From contig CADBLN010000015.1 of assembly GCA_902795525.1 (NCBI GenBank), positions 1-15,711 of the forward strand: a stretch of 15,711 nucleotides of DNA, in the 5' to 3' direction. The notes under the pieces are model-generated. The model had not been told where the DNA came from and ran no database searches. It saw nothing but the letters and a program-made list of their open reading frames with translations. This document shows, piece by piece, positions 7,343 through 14,831 of the stretch. The stretch comes from an uncultured Erysipelotrichaceae bacterium. GTDB taxonomy: Bacteria > Bacillota_I > Bacilli_A > Erysipelotrichales > Erysipelotrichaceae. A program made the translations under genes and the position numbers. Position 1 is the first letter of the stretch. Each line of letters starts with the position of its first letter.

Positions 7343-8551
7343 TTATTTCATATAAAATGGTTTCAATTGCATTGGAATGCCAGTGCTATCCATAATTAGT
7401 TCAGGTTCACCTTGAATTAGAGGTGTAACATAATCATAGAATTCTTTAGTCATTCCCTTATAATCAGGTAAAATCCATTCACTAGGAACATTCTTAACAA
7501 AATTTGCTACTTGATCAGCATCAACTGTAAAGAAGGTTGGATTATAAGGTCTGCCTTCTGTACGTTTAACAGCAACCATCTTGCCAGTAAATGTTGGATC
7601 TGCAGAATGCATGTGTGCACTCATGCCTAGTTTCGCTGATTCTTCAACATCCACTTTTGATTGGCATTGAATGTTACAACGTTGTAAAGTTGACATGTCT
7701 TGAACTTTTGCTCTTTCACAAACACCCTTTTCAATTAACAAGTTCTTTAGAGCTTGACCAGCGCCACCTAAAACTGCATGTGCAAAGCCATCATTTTTGG
7801 CCTCAGCAGCTGCTAAATATGTGCCATCTGGATACTTAGCACCTTCAGAGCAAACAATATAACACTTATTCTTTTCAGCTAAGCACTTTCTTACTTGTTC
7901 AAATACCTTTTCTTCATTGAATTCAACTTCAGGAAGAATCAAAACATCAACGATTCCTGAAACAACTGTACTTGCTGCCAACCAGCCTGCATCACGACCC
8001 ATTGTCTCTAAAATGAACACTTCTTGGCGAGTATAAACATTGACATCTAGCCAAGTTGTCTTAGCAACTGTTGCTAAGAATTTAGCTGCACTGGCAAAAC
8101 CTGGGCAATGATCTGTAATAACTAAATCGTTATCAACTGTTTTTGGACAACCAACAAAACGATGTTTTGTGATGTTGTGTTCTTTTGCATACTGGCTTAA
8201 AGCAGCAACTGTATCCATTGAATCGTTACCGCCAGTATAAAACATTGTATCAATATTTAGTTGTTCTAAAATTGCAAACAACTTTTCAAAGTCAGCTGCG
8301 TTATCTCTTTTTAATTTATAACGACAACTACCTAAAGCACTTGAACAAGTTTGTTTCAAAACTTTGATTTGGAATTCAGTCAAGTTTGTTAAATCAACGA
8401 ACTTTCCTGCTAAGATACCTTCAATACCATTTAAGCCGCCATACACATGGTCGTAAATTGGATTTAATTGATTTGCTTCGATAATTCCTGCAATTGTTGC
8501 GTTAATTACAGAGGTAGGACCACCTGATTGTGCTACTAAACAATTTCCCAT
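7343..8551 (-). CDS. pfp: Pyrophosphate-dependent 6-phosphofructokinase
   Basis: Interconverts fructose 6-phosphate and fructose 1,6-bisphosphate using pyrophosphate instead of ATP, a reversible cytosolic glycolytic step. The N-terminal phosphate loop is QSGGPTSVINA (8-18). The donor-binding motif reads GGNDS (107-111), with D110 where ATP enzymes have glycine (GGDGS), and the catalytic loop is PKTVDND (136-142), with K137 where ATP enzymes have glycine; both substitutions are the established markers of PPi dependence. ETMGRDAGW (182-190) is the sugar-phosphate site. At 402 residues it is longer than ATP-type PfkA (about 320), as expected for this clade. GGAG in the leader sits ten bases before the ATG. 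A possible promoter lies in the 56-base gap upstream, and a hairpin terminator follows. Donor preference is predicted, not shown. Confidence 0.92.
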   Translation of the reverse strand: MGNCLVAQSGGPTSVINATIAGIIEANQLNPIYDHVYGGLNGIEGILAGKFVDLTNLTEFQIKVLKQTCSSALGSCRYKLKRDNAADFEKLFAILEQLNIDTMFYTGGNDSMDTVAALSQYAKEHNITKHRFVGCPKTVDNDLVITDHCPGFASAAKFLATVAKTTWLDVNVYTRQEVFILETMGRDAGWLAASTVVSGIVDVLILPEVEFNEEKVFEQVRKCLAEKNKCYIVCSEGAKYPDGTYLAAAEAKNDGFAHAVLGGAGQALKNLLIEKGVCERAKVQDMSTLQRCNIQCQSKVDVEESAKLGMSAHMHSADPTFTGKMVAVKRTEGRPYNPTFFTVDADQVANFVKNVPSEWILPDYKGMTKEFYDYVTPLIQGEPELIMDSTGIPMQLKPFYMK

Positions 8552-8581
8552 AACATATTTCTCCTTTTTTAATCTATAGAT

Positions 8582-8590
8582 ATGATATCA
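8582..8590 (-). promoter_or_regulatory. Possible extended -10 promoter of pfp
   Basis: The minus strand reads TGATATCAT, an extended -10 with one mismatch (TATCAT for TATAAT), placing the start near 8575 and giving a leader of about 24 bases. It overlaps the 10-bp palindrome ATGATATCAT (8582-8591), and a second palindrome TCTATAGA (8573-8580) adjoins it. No -35 is evident. The gene could equally be transcribed from the upstream operon. Confidence 0.35.
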
Positions 8591-8607
8591 TTTTCGTTTT
8601 TTTAAAT

Positions 8608-9273
8608 CTATGTAATTACAAAGGTTTTCGACAATTTTAGACCATTTTTGTATTCAGGCCAAATTCTTTGAACTTCATCATAAAAAGCTTTTTGATGATT
8701 GGCGACTTTCAAATGTGCAAGTTCATGACAAAATACATATTTGATGGCTAATTCTGGTAAACCCACACACCAGACATTCAAGATAATATCCTTTCTATCC
8801 TTATAACAACAACCCCATCGTGAGGTATAGTATTTAAAAGATAAATTGAAGTCATCTACATCATTAATCTCCCGATAAAAACGATCAATCATGACACTCA
8901 AAATATCGCAAGCAAAATTCTTATAAGCCTTTTGCATATTTTGTGGAGATGAACCCGAAATATACAAAACATTATTCTTGAATTCTACCCTTGCTCTAGC
9001 TGATTTTTGATAAACAATCGGAATCCTTTGTCCTAAGATAAGGGTGCTGTCATCCAAGCCAAAGTTTATCTTGATCCTATTTTTAGATGTTTCCATATGC
9101 CTTCTAATCCAACTATCTTTTCTTTGAAGAATTCGAAGCACATCTTCATCTCGCGCAAAAAAGTTGGTATAAACATGTATTTTTCCATCTTTGATTCGAA
9201 TCATTTCTCTGGTCAAAGAACCCCTATTAACAATAACTTCCATCCCTTTATATTCTAACTGTTTACTGCGCAT
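8608..9273 (-). CDS. YgjP-like zinc metallopeptidase domain protein (M48-related, DUF45)
   Basis: Cytosolic protein of the YgjP/SprT-like family; the biological substrate of most members is not established. The zinc site is HELAH (183-187) with a third ligand at H193 in ANHQKAF, and the family's upstream SRWGCC block is at 151-156. No signal peptide or membrane segment is visible. Length (221) is typical. The ATG at 9271-9273 lies inside the last codons of the ABC-F gene, an 11-base overlap, with GGGAGG only three to four bases away. An alternative ATG ten codons later (MEVIVNRG) has AAAGGG directly abutting it and is less likely. The tight overlap implies translation coupled to the ABC-F ATPase. 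Confidence 0.85.
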   Translation of the reverse strand: MRSKQLEYKGMEVIVNRGSLTREMIRIKDGKIHVYTNFFARDEDVLRILQRKDSWIRRHMETSKNRIKINFGLDDSTLILGQRIPIVYQKSARARVEFKNNVLYISGSSPQNMQKAYKNFACDILSVMIDRFYREINDVDDFNLSFKYYTSRWGCCYKDRKDIILNVWCVGLPELAIKYVFCHELAHLKVANHQKAFYDEVQRIWPEYKNGLKLSKTFVIT

Positions 9274-11107
9274 AAACCTCCCACTCTTCCATTAAATGAG
9301 CAATTTCATTATGCTTTTCATCTATCTTTTCATCAAGTTCTTGCATCTTCTTGAAATCATGATAATACTCAGGGTCAAACCTCAACTCCCTTAATAATTC
9401 TAACTCCTCCTCAGCTTTCGAAATTCGTTTTTCCAAATTTGCGGCCTTTTTCGAATTGTCGCGTTGTTGTTTAGAACTACTAATGTTTTTCTCTTCACTT
9501 TCAACCTTAATATCGACCGTTTTTCCTGAAAGTTTTTCCATGTACTCATCATAGTTTAATGAATAAAACTCTGTTTTATCATTTTCAATCCTTAAAATAC
9601 ATGTTGCTAGCTTTTGAATAAAGTAACGGTCATGGGAAACAAACAAAACTGTTCCATTATATTCTAACAAAGCTTGTTCCAAAGCTTCTTTTCCCATAAT
9701 ATCCAAATGATTAGTTGGCTCATCCAAAATAAGTAGGTTTGGCTTTTCCAACATCAGTTTTGCTAAAAAAAGCCTTACCTTTTCCCCGCCACTTAAAACA
9801 TTGCAGGTCTTATAAACATCATCGGCGCTAAACATGAATTGTCCCAATATTTTTCTTATTTCAGTATGATTATATTCAGGAAACATATCCCAAATTTCAT
9901 CTAAAACTGTTTTATTACTTGTGATTTCTGCTAACTGTTGATCAAAATAACCAACTTCAATTTGATGACCAAATAAATAATCTCCAGCCAATGCTTTAAC
10001 CTGCCCCATTAAAGTCTTGACAAAGGTACTTTTGCCTAAGCCGTTTGGTCCTATTACTGCTAAGCGTTGCCCATTATTAAGATTAAAGTTAATAGTGCAT
10101 AAAGGTTTATCATAGCCAATAACTAAATGCTCAACTGTCAGTACATTTTTCCCGCCTCTTAGTTTTGGGTCAAATCGTAATTTAAAATTACCTTTATCTT
10201 CTTGTGGTTTATCAACTTTTTCCATTCTTTCAAGATATTTTATTTTGCTTTGAGCAAAAGCCGCCTTGTTTTTCTTATATCTAAACTTTTCAATCAAAGC
10301 TGATAATCTTGCAATTTCTGCCTGTTGGCGCTGATAAGTCGCTTTCTGTTGTTGAAAAGCTAATTGTTTCTGTTGGACATAACTACTATAGTTACCAACA
10401 TAATGATTTAATTCGCCAAATTCAAATTCATATACTTCACTAACAATCTTATCCAAAAACATGCGGTCATGAGAAACAACAACTATAGCATTTGAATACT
10501 TCTGTAAATATGATTCTAACCAAACAATTGTATCCATATCTAAATGGTTTGTAGGTTCATCTAGCAAAAGAATATCAGGCTTTTGTAATAATAGTTTTAC
10601 AAATGCAATTCTAGTCCTTTGACCTCCAGAAAATGTGCTTAACCGACGCTGTAAATCCTGTATCGAAAAACCAAACTTAGTAAACAAGGTTAATTGTTCT
10701 TGATTGTAATTGTATCCATCCAAAGCCTCGTAGCGATTTTGTAATTGTGAATACTGTTTTAACAATGAATCGTCATATTGCGTTTTCAACTTTTCAGAAA
10801 GTTCTGTCATCTGTTTTTCTAAATCAAACACTTCAGCAAAGACCTTGTCAAATTCTTCTTGTACCGTCAAGTCGTCATTTTCAAATGCCTGCTGGCTTAA
10901 ATATCCAATGGAAACATTGTTGGCTTTGACCATTTTTCCCTTATCCAACGCTAAAAGACCACTTATAATCTTCAACAAAGTAGTCTTCCCGCAGCCATTT
11001 CTGCCAATGACAGCAATCTTATGGCCTTCTTTTATCTCAAATTGTATGTCTTCAAACAGCACTTCACCAGCAAAATCTTTAGTGCCATTTATGACTTGCA
11101 ATAACAT
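9263..11107 (-). CDS. ABC-F family ATPase (ribosome-associated, YdiF/Uup-like)
   Basis: Soluble twin-ATPase protein with no membrane segments; ABC-F proteins bind the ribosomal E site and relieve stalling or, in some branches, give antibiotic protection. Domain 1 has Walker A GRNGCGKTT (35-43), signature FSGGQ (159-163) and Walker B LLLDEPTNHLD (180-190). Residues about 235-305 form the charged inter-domain linker that contacts the P-site tRNA. Domain 2 has GPNGLGKST (353-361), LSGGE (438-442) and LLILDEPTNHLD (458-469). Both Walker B motifs keep the catalytic glutamate. Residues 553-614 form a charged C-terminal coiled coil. The 614-residue length fits YdiF-type housekeeping members. The ATG has AGGAGG four bases upstream. 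Which branch it belongs to, and any resistance role, cannot be settled by eye. Confidence 0.92.
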   Translation of the reverse strand: MLLQVINGTKDFAGEVLFEDIQFEIKEGHKIAVIGRNGCGKTTLLKIISGLLALDKGKMVKANNVSIGYLSQQAFENDDLTVQEEFDKVFAEVFDLEKQMTELSEKLKTQYDDSLLKQYSQLQNRYEALDGYNYNQEQLTLFTKFGFSIQDLQRRLSTFSGGQRTRIAFVKLLLQKPDILLLDEPTNHLDMDTIVWLESYLQKYSNAIVVVSHDRMFLDKIVSEVYEFEFGELNHYVGNYSSYVQQKQLAFQQQKATYQRQQAEIARLSALIEKFRYKKNKAAFAQSKIKYLERMEKVDKPQEDKGNFKLRFDPKLRGGKNVLTVEHLVIGYDKPLCTINFNLNNGQRLAVIGPNGLGKSTFVKTLMGQVKALAGDYLFGHQIEVGYFDQQLAEITSNKTVLDEIWDMFPEYNHTEIRKILGQFMFSADDVYKTCNVLSGGEKVRLFLAKLMLEKPNLLILDEPTNHLDIMGKEALEQALLEYNGTVLFVSHDRYFIQKLATCILRIENDKTEFYSLNYDEYMEKLSGKTVDIKVESEEKNISSSKQQRDNSKKAANLEKRISKAEEELELLRELRFDPEYYHDFKKMQELDEKIDEKHNEIAHLMEEWEVYAQ

Positions 11108-11131
11108 ACTTCCTCCTTAAAGGAGATTGTT

Positions 11132-12475
11132 TTAGTTGTTGGTCAAATACTCCATAATACCATCTGCGATAGCACCAGCAATTTCTAGCTTCTTTTCTTT
11201 AAAGGTATCAGTACTACCGCTACTTTTAATATTATTTGTGACAATCTTTACGGTATTAATTCCATAAATACTGTTAGCAGCAAAGCTTTCATTTGCTTTT
11301 GAGGTTTCAGAGTATGTTCCAGCTCCTAAAACTTTCCCACCAGCTTCTCTTATTTCGTACTCTTCATCAAATTTACCCAAACTTTCATTGGCTCCTGCTG
11401 AGATTTCACTAGCACTAATTTGGGTATCTCTCAACAATTCTATATTTACTAATTTTTTATGGATGCTAGCAGCAAAACTTCCCTTACTGAATCCACTATA
11501 GTAAGTTCCAATTCCACCGTCCCACACAGCCATGTCTAAGAATATAAAGTATTTGGCTCCAGATTTGTAGGCCTTATCAACTGTACCATTAATACCGTAG
11601 AAAGAACCTCCATCTTCAAAAGAAGCATCATATGCATCCTTTAAGACCTTCGCCTTTATACCTTTCTCAGCTAATTTGTTTTTGAGCTCAGTTGCTACAT
11701 CCCAAAGTTCTTTTGCCTCTACGATTCCCCATTCTTCCTCACCTACTAGGGATATACCATCTTGGGTTAACGATGGAGCAATCGAAATAACTATATCATA
11801 ATCAGAATCAAGACCTGTTTCTGTAGAACTTGCTGGTTCTTCAGTAACCCTGATGTATAAATATGGTTGATCAAGCAAACTCTCTGTCGCTTTATTACCA
11901 TCGAAAAGCGTCTTATTAGCTAATAACTCCACTTTCTTCCTGGTACCATTTCTAGTTACAGTATACAAAGTGTTATTTGTTAAGATAGTACGGTCCATGT
12001 ATACCCTGCTTATCTTGTCGCCACTTTTTATATAAACTGCATAAAAGCCAGCATCTAATTGTCCTAAATTAATTTGTCCATCTACTTTATCTTCAATATC
12101 AAAGGAATATTTTTTATCACTGCACAAATCTACTAATTCAAAGGAATCACCAATATTCGATATTGTATTAAGATTATTTCTATCGTATACCCCATTATAG
12201 ATGTTTAGGTTCTCGCCATAGAAATTATAATCCTTCATAACAACCACATGAGTTTTATCTTCACCATTAACCGCTTGTAAGGTTTGTTTGTTGTTTAAAG
12301 AACAAATAGTCATACCATTGCTATTATCCTTTGTACCACTATTGCCTTTACCACCTTTAAATAATCCCACAATCAATGAAATTATTAAATACAACACCAA
12401 TAGAATTAAAATAGCCGCAGGAATAACCCTTTTCCAAGCTATCTTGTCCCATCTAATCTTTGACTTGTTTGACAT
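11132..12475 (-). CDS. Membrane-anchored protein with amidase_3-like C-terminal domain, catalytic residues apparently lost
   Basis: Single-pass membrane protein: a short basic cytoplasmic tail, one hydrophobic helix (about 18-38), a Gly/Ser/Asn-rich linker (40-55), a beta-rich middle region (55-215) and a C-terminal domain (226-447). The last follows the layout of zinc N-acetylmuramoyl-L-alanine amidases: strand DYDIVISIAP, helix KELWDVATELKNKLAEKG, strand IKAKVLKDAYD, then YKSGAKYFIFLDMAVWDGG and GTYYSGFSKGSFAASIHKKL. The expected PGHGG histidine falls at APSLT (233-237), and the expected SIHAN histidine at FLDMA (312-316), so both zinc histidines seem absent. A role in wall binding or as a regulator is inference only. 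The start at 12475 has GGAGG (12484-12488) eight bases upstream; a TTG 15 bases earlier would include that site. The ABC-F gene follows after 24 bases. Confidence 0.75.
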   Translation of the reverse strand: MSNKSKIRWDKIAWKRVIPAAILILLVLYLIISLIVGLFKGGKGNSGTKDNSNGMTICSLNNKQTLQAVNGEDKTHVVVMKDYNFYGENLNIYNGVYDRNNLNTISNIGDSFELVDLCSDKKYSFDIEDKVDGQINLGQLDAGFYAVYIKSGDKISRVYMDRTILTNNTLYTVTRNGTRKKVELLANKTLFDGNKATESLLDQPYLYIRVTEEPASSTETGLDSDYDIVISIAPSLTQDGISLVGEEEWGIVEAKELWDVATELKNKLAEKGIKAKVLKDAYDASFEDGGSFYGINGTVDKAYKSGAKYFIFLDMAVWDGGIGTYYSGFSKGSFAASIHKKLVNIELLRDTQISASEISAGANESLGKFDEEYEIREAGGKVLGAGTYSETSKANESFAANSIYGINTVKIVTNNIKSSGSTDTFKEKKLEIAGAIADGIMEYLTNN

Positions 12476-12502
12476 AAGTGTTTCCTCCAAAACTTCAAAA
12501 TA

Positions 12503-12508
12503 ATTATA
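12503..12508 (-). promoter_or_regulatory. -10 element upstream of the amidase-like gene
   Basis: Perfect TATAAT on the minus strand between the asnS terminator and the amidase-like gene. Predicted start near 12496, leaving a leader of about 20 bases that carries GGAGG at 12484-12488. The -35 region (TTTCTT at 17 bases) is poor. This is the only good promoter seen for the amidase-like, ABC-F, metallopeptidase and pfp run of genes. Confidence 0.5.
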
Positions 12509-12531
12509 CTACACTTGATAAATAAAAGAAA

Positions 12532-12553
12532 AACTCTGTTTAAAAACAGAGTT
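12532..12553 (-). terminator. Rho-independent terminator of asnS
   Basis: AACTCTGTT (12532-12540) and AACAGAGTT (12545-12553) make a 9-bp stem with a 4-base loop; on the minus strand it is followed by TTTCTTTTATTT. It lies six bases beyond the asnS stop. Confidence 0.85.
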
Positions 12554-12559
12554 CGAATA

Positions 12560-13942
12560 TTAGAAATCTAGATTTCTTGGAGTTCTTGGATAAGAAAGAA
12601 CATCTCTGATATTTTCCATTCCAGTTAAATACATTAACAACCTTTCAAAACCAACTCCAAATCCAGCGTGCTTACAACATCCATATTTTCTTAAATCTAG
12701 ATACCATTGTAAACTCTCTTGATTAACGCCCATTTCTTTCATTCTATCAACCAATTTGTCATAACGCTCTTCTCTTTGGCTTCCACCACACAATTCACCA
12801 ACATGTGGCATTAATAAGTCGGTTGCCGCAACGGTTTTATTATCATCATTCAAGCGCATGTAAAAGGCCTTGGATTCTTTAGGAAAGTTCATGACAAACA
12901 CTGGCCCTTGTAGTAATTCTTCTGTTAAATACTTTTCGTGTTCGGTTTGGATATCCATGCCCCAGAACACCTTGTTTTCAAATCTATCTTCAACTTTCTT
13001 TAATTCTTCCAAAACATCTGCATAGTTCATTCTCTTGAAATCACTGTTTAAGACTTTTTCAAGTCTTTCAATCAAGGTCTTATCAATCATCTCATTAAAG
13101 AATTTCATCTCTTCAGGACAATTTTCAAAGACATATGTGATACAGTATTTAACCATATCTTCCATCAAATCAATATCGTCATCTAAATCTGCAAAAGCAA
13201 TTTCAGGCTCACACATCCAGAATTCATTAGCGTGTTTTTTGGTATTAGAATTCTCTGCTCTAAAGGTTGGCCCAAAGGTATAAACATCTCTGAATGCCAA
13301 AGCATAAGCTTCCACATGCAATTGTCCTGATACTGTTAAACTTGCATGTTTGCCAAAGAAGTCTTCTTCATAGTTGTTGTCTTCTCTAGTTGTAACTGTA
13401 AAAACCTCACCAGCCCCTTCAGCATCATTTCCGGTAATTATTGGTGTATGCACATAAACAAAACCCTGGTTTTGAAAAAACTCATGAATCGCCATTGCAA
13501 GAACACTTCTTACTCTAAATACGGCTGAGAAAGTATTTGTTCTTGGTCTTAAATGAGCAATTTCCCTTAGATATTCAAAAGAATGTCTTTTCTTTTGTAA
13601 TGGATACTCATTAGTACATTCACCTTCTATGGTTGCCTCTGTTAATTCAAGTTCAAATGGTTGTTTCATTTCAGGAGTTAGTTTAAACTTACCAATAACT
13701 GTTAAGGCTGTTCCTGTTAAGCATTTACTAAGGTAATCAAAATTTGCTAAATCAGGAGTATAAACTAATTGGCAATTCTTAAAATATGTTCCGTCATTTA
13801 GTTCAATAAACGCTACTTGGCCATTGCTACGATTAGTTCTAATCCATCCCTGTAGTTGGATGTATTCTAACCCATCCAATTGCATTTGGTCACTGGCATA
13901 AGCAAGCTCATACAATTCTCTAATAGTCATAAATTCAAACAT
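12560..13942 (-). CDS. asnS: Asparaginyl-tRNA synthetase
   Basis: Class IIb synthetase that charges tRNA-Asn with asparagine, as a cytosolic homodimer. The N-terminal OB-fold anticodon-binding domain covers about 28-105 (IQLQGWIRTNR, VAFIELNDGTYF). Motif 2 is FRAENSNTKKHANEFWMCEPE (227-247), whose ENSNT and HANEFW features distinguish AsnRS from AspRS. Motif 3 is GFGVGFERLLMYLTG (427-441), ending in IRDVLSYPRTP. The length of 460 is normal. I start it at the ATG at 13942, which has AGGAGG (13950-13955) seven bases upstream; an upstream in-frame TTG would place the ribosome site and the leader terminator inside the protein. It is controlled by the T-box leader upstream and ends at its own terminator, so it is an independently regulated unit. 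Confidence 0.97.
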   Translation of the reverse strand: MFEFMTIRELYELAYASDQMQLDGLEYIQLQGWIRTNRSNGQVAFIELNDGTYFKNCQLVYTPDLANFDYLSKCLTGTALTVIGKFKLTPEMKQPFELELTEATIEGECTNEYPLQKKRHSFEYLREIAHLRPRTNTFSAVFRVRSVLAMAIHEFFQNQGFVYVHTPIITGNDAEGAGEVFTVTTREDNNYEEDFFGKHASLTVSGQLHVEAYALAFRDVYTFGPTFRAENSNTKKHANEFWMCEPEIAFADLDDDIDLMEDMVKYCITYVFENCPEEMKFFNEMIDKTLIERLEKVLNSDFKRMNYADVLEELKKVEDRFENKVFWGMDIQTEHEKYLTEELLQGPVFVMNFPKESKAFYMRLNDDNKTVAATDLLMPHVGELCGGSQREERYDKLVDRMKEMGVNQESLQWYLDLRKYGCCKHAGFGVGFERLLMYLTGMENIRDVLSYPRTPRNLDF

Positions 13943-13955
13943 GTTATTTCCTCCT

Positions 13956-13983
13956 AAAAATAAAAGCTCCTCATACAAGGAGC
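13956..13983 (-). terminator. Regulated terminator of the asnS T-box
   Basis: GCTCCT (13983-13978) and AGGAGC (13971-13966) form the terminator stem with a 6-base loop, followed on the minus strand by TTTTATTTTT (13965-13956). Its 5' arm is shared with the antiterminator, giving the mutually exclusive switch. Confidence 0.88.
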
Positions 13984-14153
13984 GTAATTAACGCGGTACC
14001 ATCCTATTTTGGTCTCTATTCAGTTAACGCCTTGATTACGGACTGTCTACGCTATTCTCCAGTCAGGCTCCCAGACTGTTACAATCCCTTAGAAATTAGA
14101 ACTTTTCACCAACTGTTCCTCTCTTAAAATTCCAGACAAGAAATTGCTTTCTG
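13956..14153 (-). promoter_or_regulatory. T-box riboswitch controlling asnS (tRNA-Asn sensing)
   Basis: The leader reads uncharged tRNA-Asn and prevents termination when asparagine charging is low. On the minus strand the signature AGGATGGTACCGCG (14005-13992) is the T-box bulge that pairs with the tRNA acceptor end. AGGA and GCG pair with the later CGC and TCCT to form the antiterminator. Stem I begins at about 14153 with AAGAGAGG (14125-14118) and a GGTG distal loop (14110-14107). The likely specifier codon is AAC (14080-14078), an asparagine codon followed by A; it sits like the glycine codon in the glyQS leader. A further stem pairs 14060-14064 with 14041-14045. The leader starts three bases past the rex stop, so its promoter, if separate, lies inside rex; I see no strong one. 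Confidence 0.92.
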
Positions 14154-14156
14154 TTC

Positions 14157-14795
14157 TTAGCCTTCAAACTTTTTCATCGTATTTGTTTCAAAAATCAATT
14201 CTTGAATATTACTTACAACATCTATCTCTTTCATAATCATGCCCTTAGGCACCGTGATATGTTGATGAGTAAAATCAATTAATCCTATTACACCACATTT
14301 TTTCAATCTGTCAACTATTTCTTGAACATTGGAAGATGCTGTCATAATGGCAATGCGGCAACCTTTAGGAATTCTTTCTTCTAACTCATCTATATGATAG
14401 ACAGGTATCCCCTCAACTGAGCCAAGTATTTCTTCTCTAACATCAAAAGCCATGACCACTTCACCAACTACATAATCCCATCGATTATAGTTAAGCAAAG
14501 CATGTCCTAAGTTACCAACACCAATTAAGATAATCTTTTCATCAAAGCCCGATCCTAATTTCTCATTAAAGACTTCTATTAGTTTTTCAACACTATAGCC
14601 ATATCCCTGTTTCCCTAAGCAACCAATAAATGATAAATCACGACGAATTGTTGTCGCAGCAATATCAACTAGCTCACTGAGTTCAGATGAAAGAACCCGA
14701 TCGATACCCTGGGCCTGTAATCGACGTAAAGCCTTTAAATAAATTGGATATCTTTGTGTTGTTGCCTTTGGTACAATTGTTGGATATTCTGCCAT
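14157..14795 (-). CDS. rex: Redox-sensing transcriptional repressor Rex
   Basis: Homodimeric DNA-binding protein that senses the NADH/NAD+ ratio and represses fermentation and respiration genes when NADH is low. The N-terminal winged helix (8-72) contains TTIRRDLSFIGCLGKQGYGY (48-67), the family recognition region. The Rossmann domain has GVGNLGHAL (92-100) and the acidic D118 (AFDVR) that selects NAD(H) over NADP(H). DFTHQHITVPKGM (174-186) matches the family's NFAP-type block. The length of 212 is standard. The ATG at 14795 is preceded by AGAGG (14804-14808) at proper spacing; ATGs ten and two codons earlier lie before or against that site. A TATAAT at 14815-14820 may give it its own promoter, but it follows tsaD by only 36 bases and could be co-transcribed. 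Confidence 0.96.
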   Translation of the reverse strand: MAEYPTIVPKATTQRYPIYLKALRRLQAQGIDRVLSSELSELVDIAATTIRRDLSFIGCLGKQGYGYSVEKLIEVFNEKLGSGFDEKIILIGVGNLGHALLNYNRWDYVVGEVVMAFDVREEILGSVEGIPVYHIDELEERIPKGCRIAIMTASSNVQEIVDRLKKCGVIGLIDFTHQHITVPKGMIMKEIDVVSNIQELIFETNTMKKFEG

Positions 14796-14814
14796 AACCA
14801 TTTCCTCTAAATAT

Positions 14815-14820
14815 ATTATA
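14815..14820 (-). promoter_or_regulatory. Possible -10 element in the tsaD-rex gap
   Basis: TATAAT on the minus strand inside TTGTGTATAATATATTT, with no good -35. Predicted start near 14808 would leave a very short leader beginning at the ribosome site itself. The flanking TTGTG resembles half of a Rex operator, but the second half is not clear. Confidence 0.3.
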
Positions 14821-14831
14821 CACAAATACTG

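Noticed and set aside
9263..11107. ABC-F gene as an antibiotic resistance determinant
   Set aside because: Length, C-terminal coiled coil and housekeeping setting fit a chromosomal YdiF/Uup-type protein; nothing in the sequence points specifically to a resistance branch.
12476..12490. A 5-residue extension of the amidase-like protein from a TTG
   Set aside because: It overlaps the GGAGG that serves the ATG at 12475.
13943..13978. A 12-residue N-terminal extension of AsnRS from a TTG
   Set aside because: It would encode the T-box terminator and the AGGAGG ribosome site; the ATG at 13942 is well placed and gives the usual family length.
14796..14825. Longer starts for Rex
   Set aside because: The earlier ATGs lie before or within two bases of the ribosome site AGAGG and add residues not seen in the family; the form starting MAEYPTIVPKA fits.
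14804..14831. A Rex autoregulatory operator (TTGTGTATAATATATTT)
   Set aside because: Only the left half resembles the Rex consensus; the right half does not complete the inverted repeat, so I do not annotate it.
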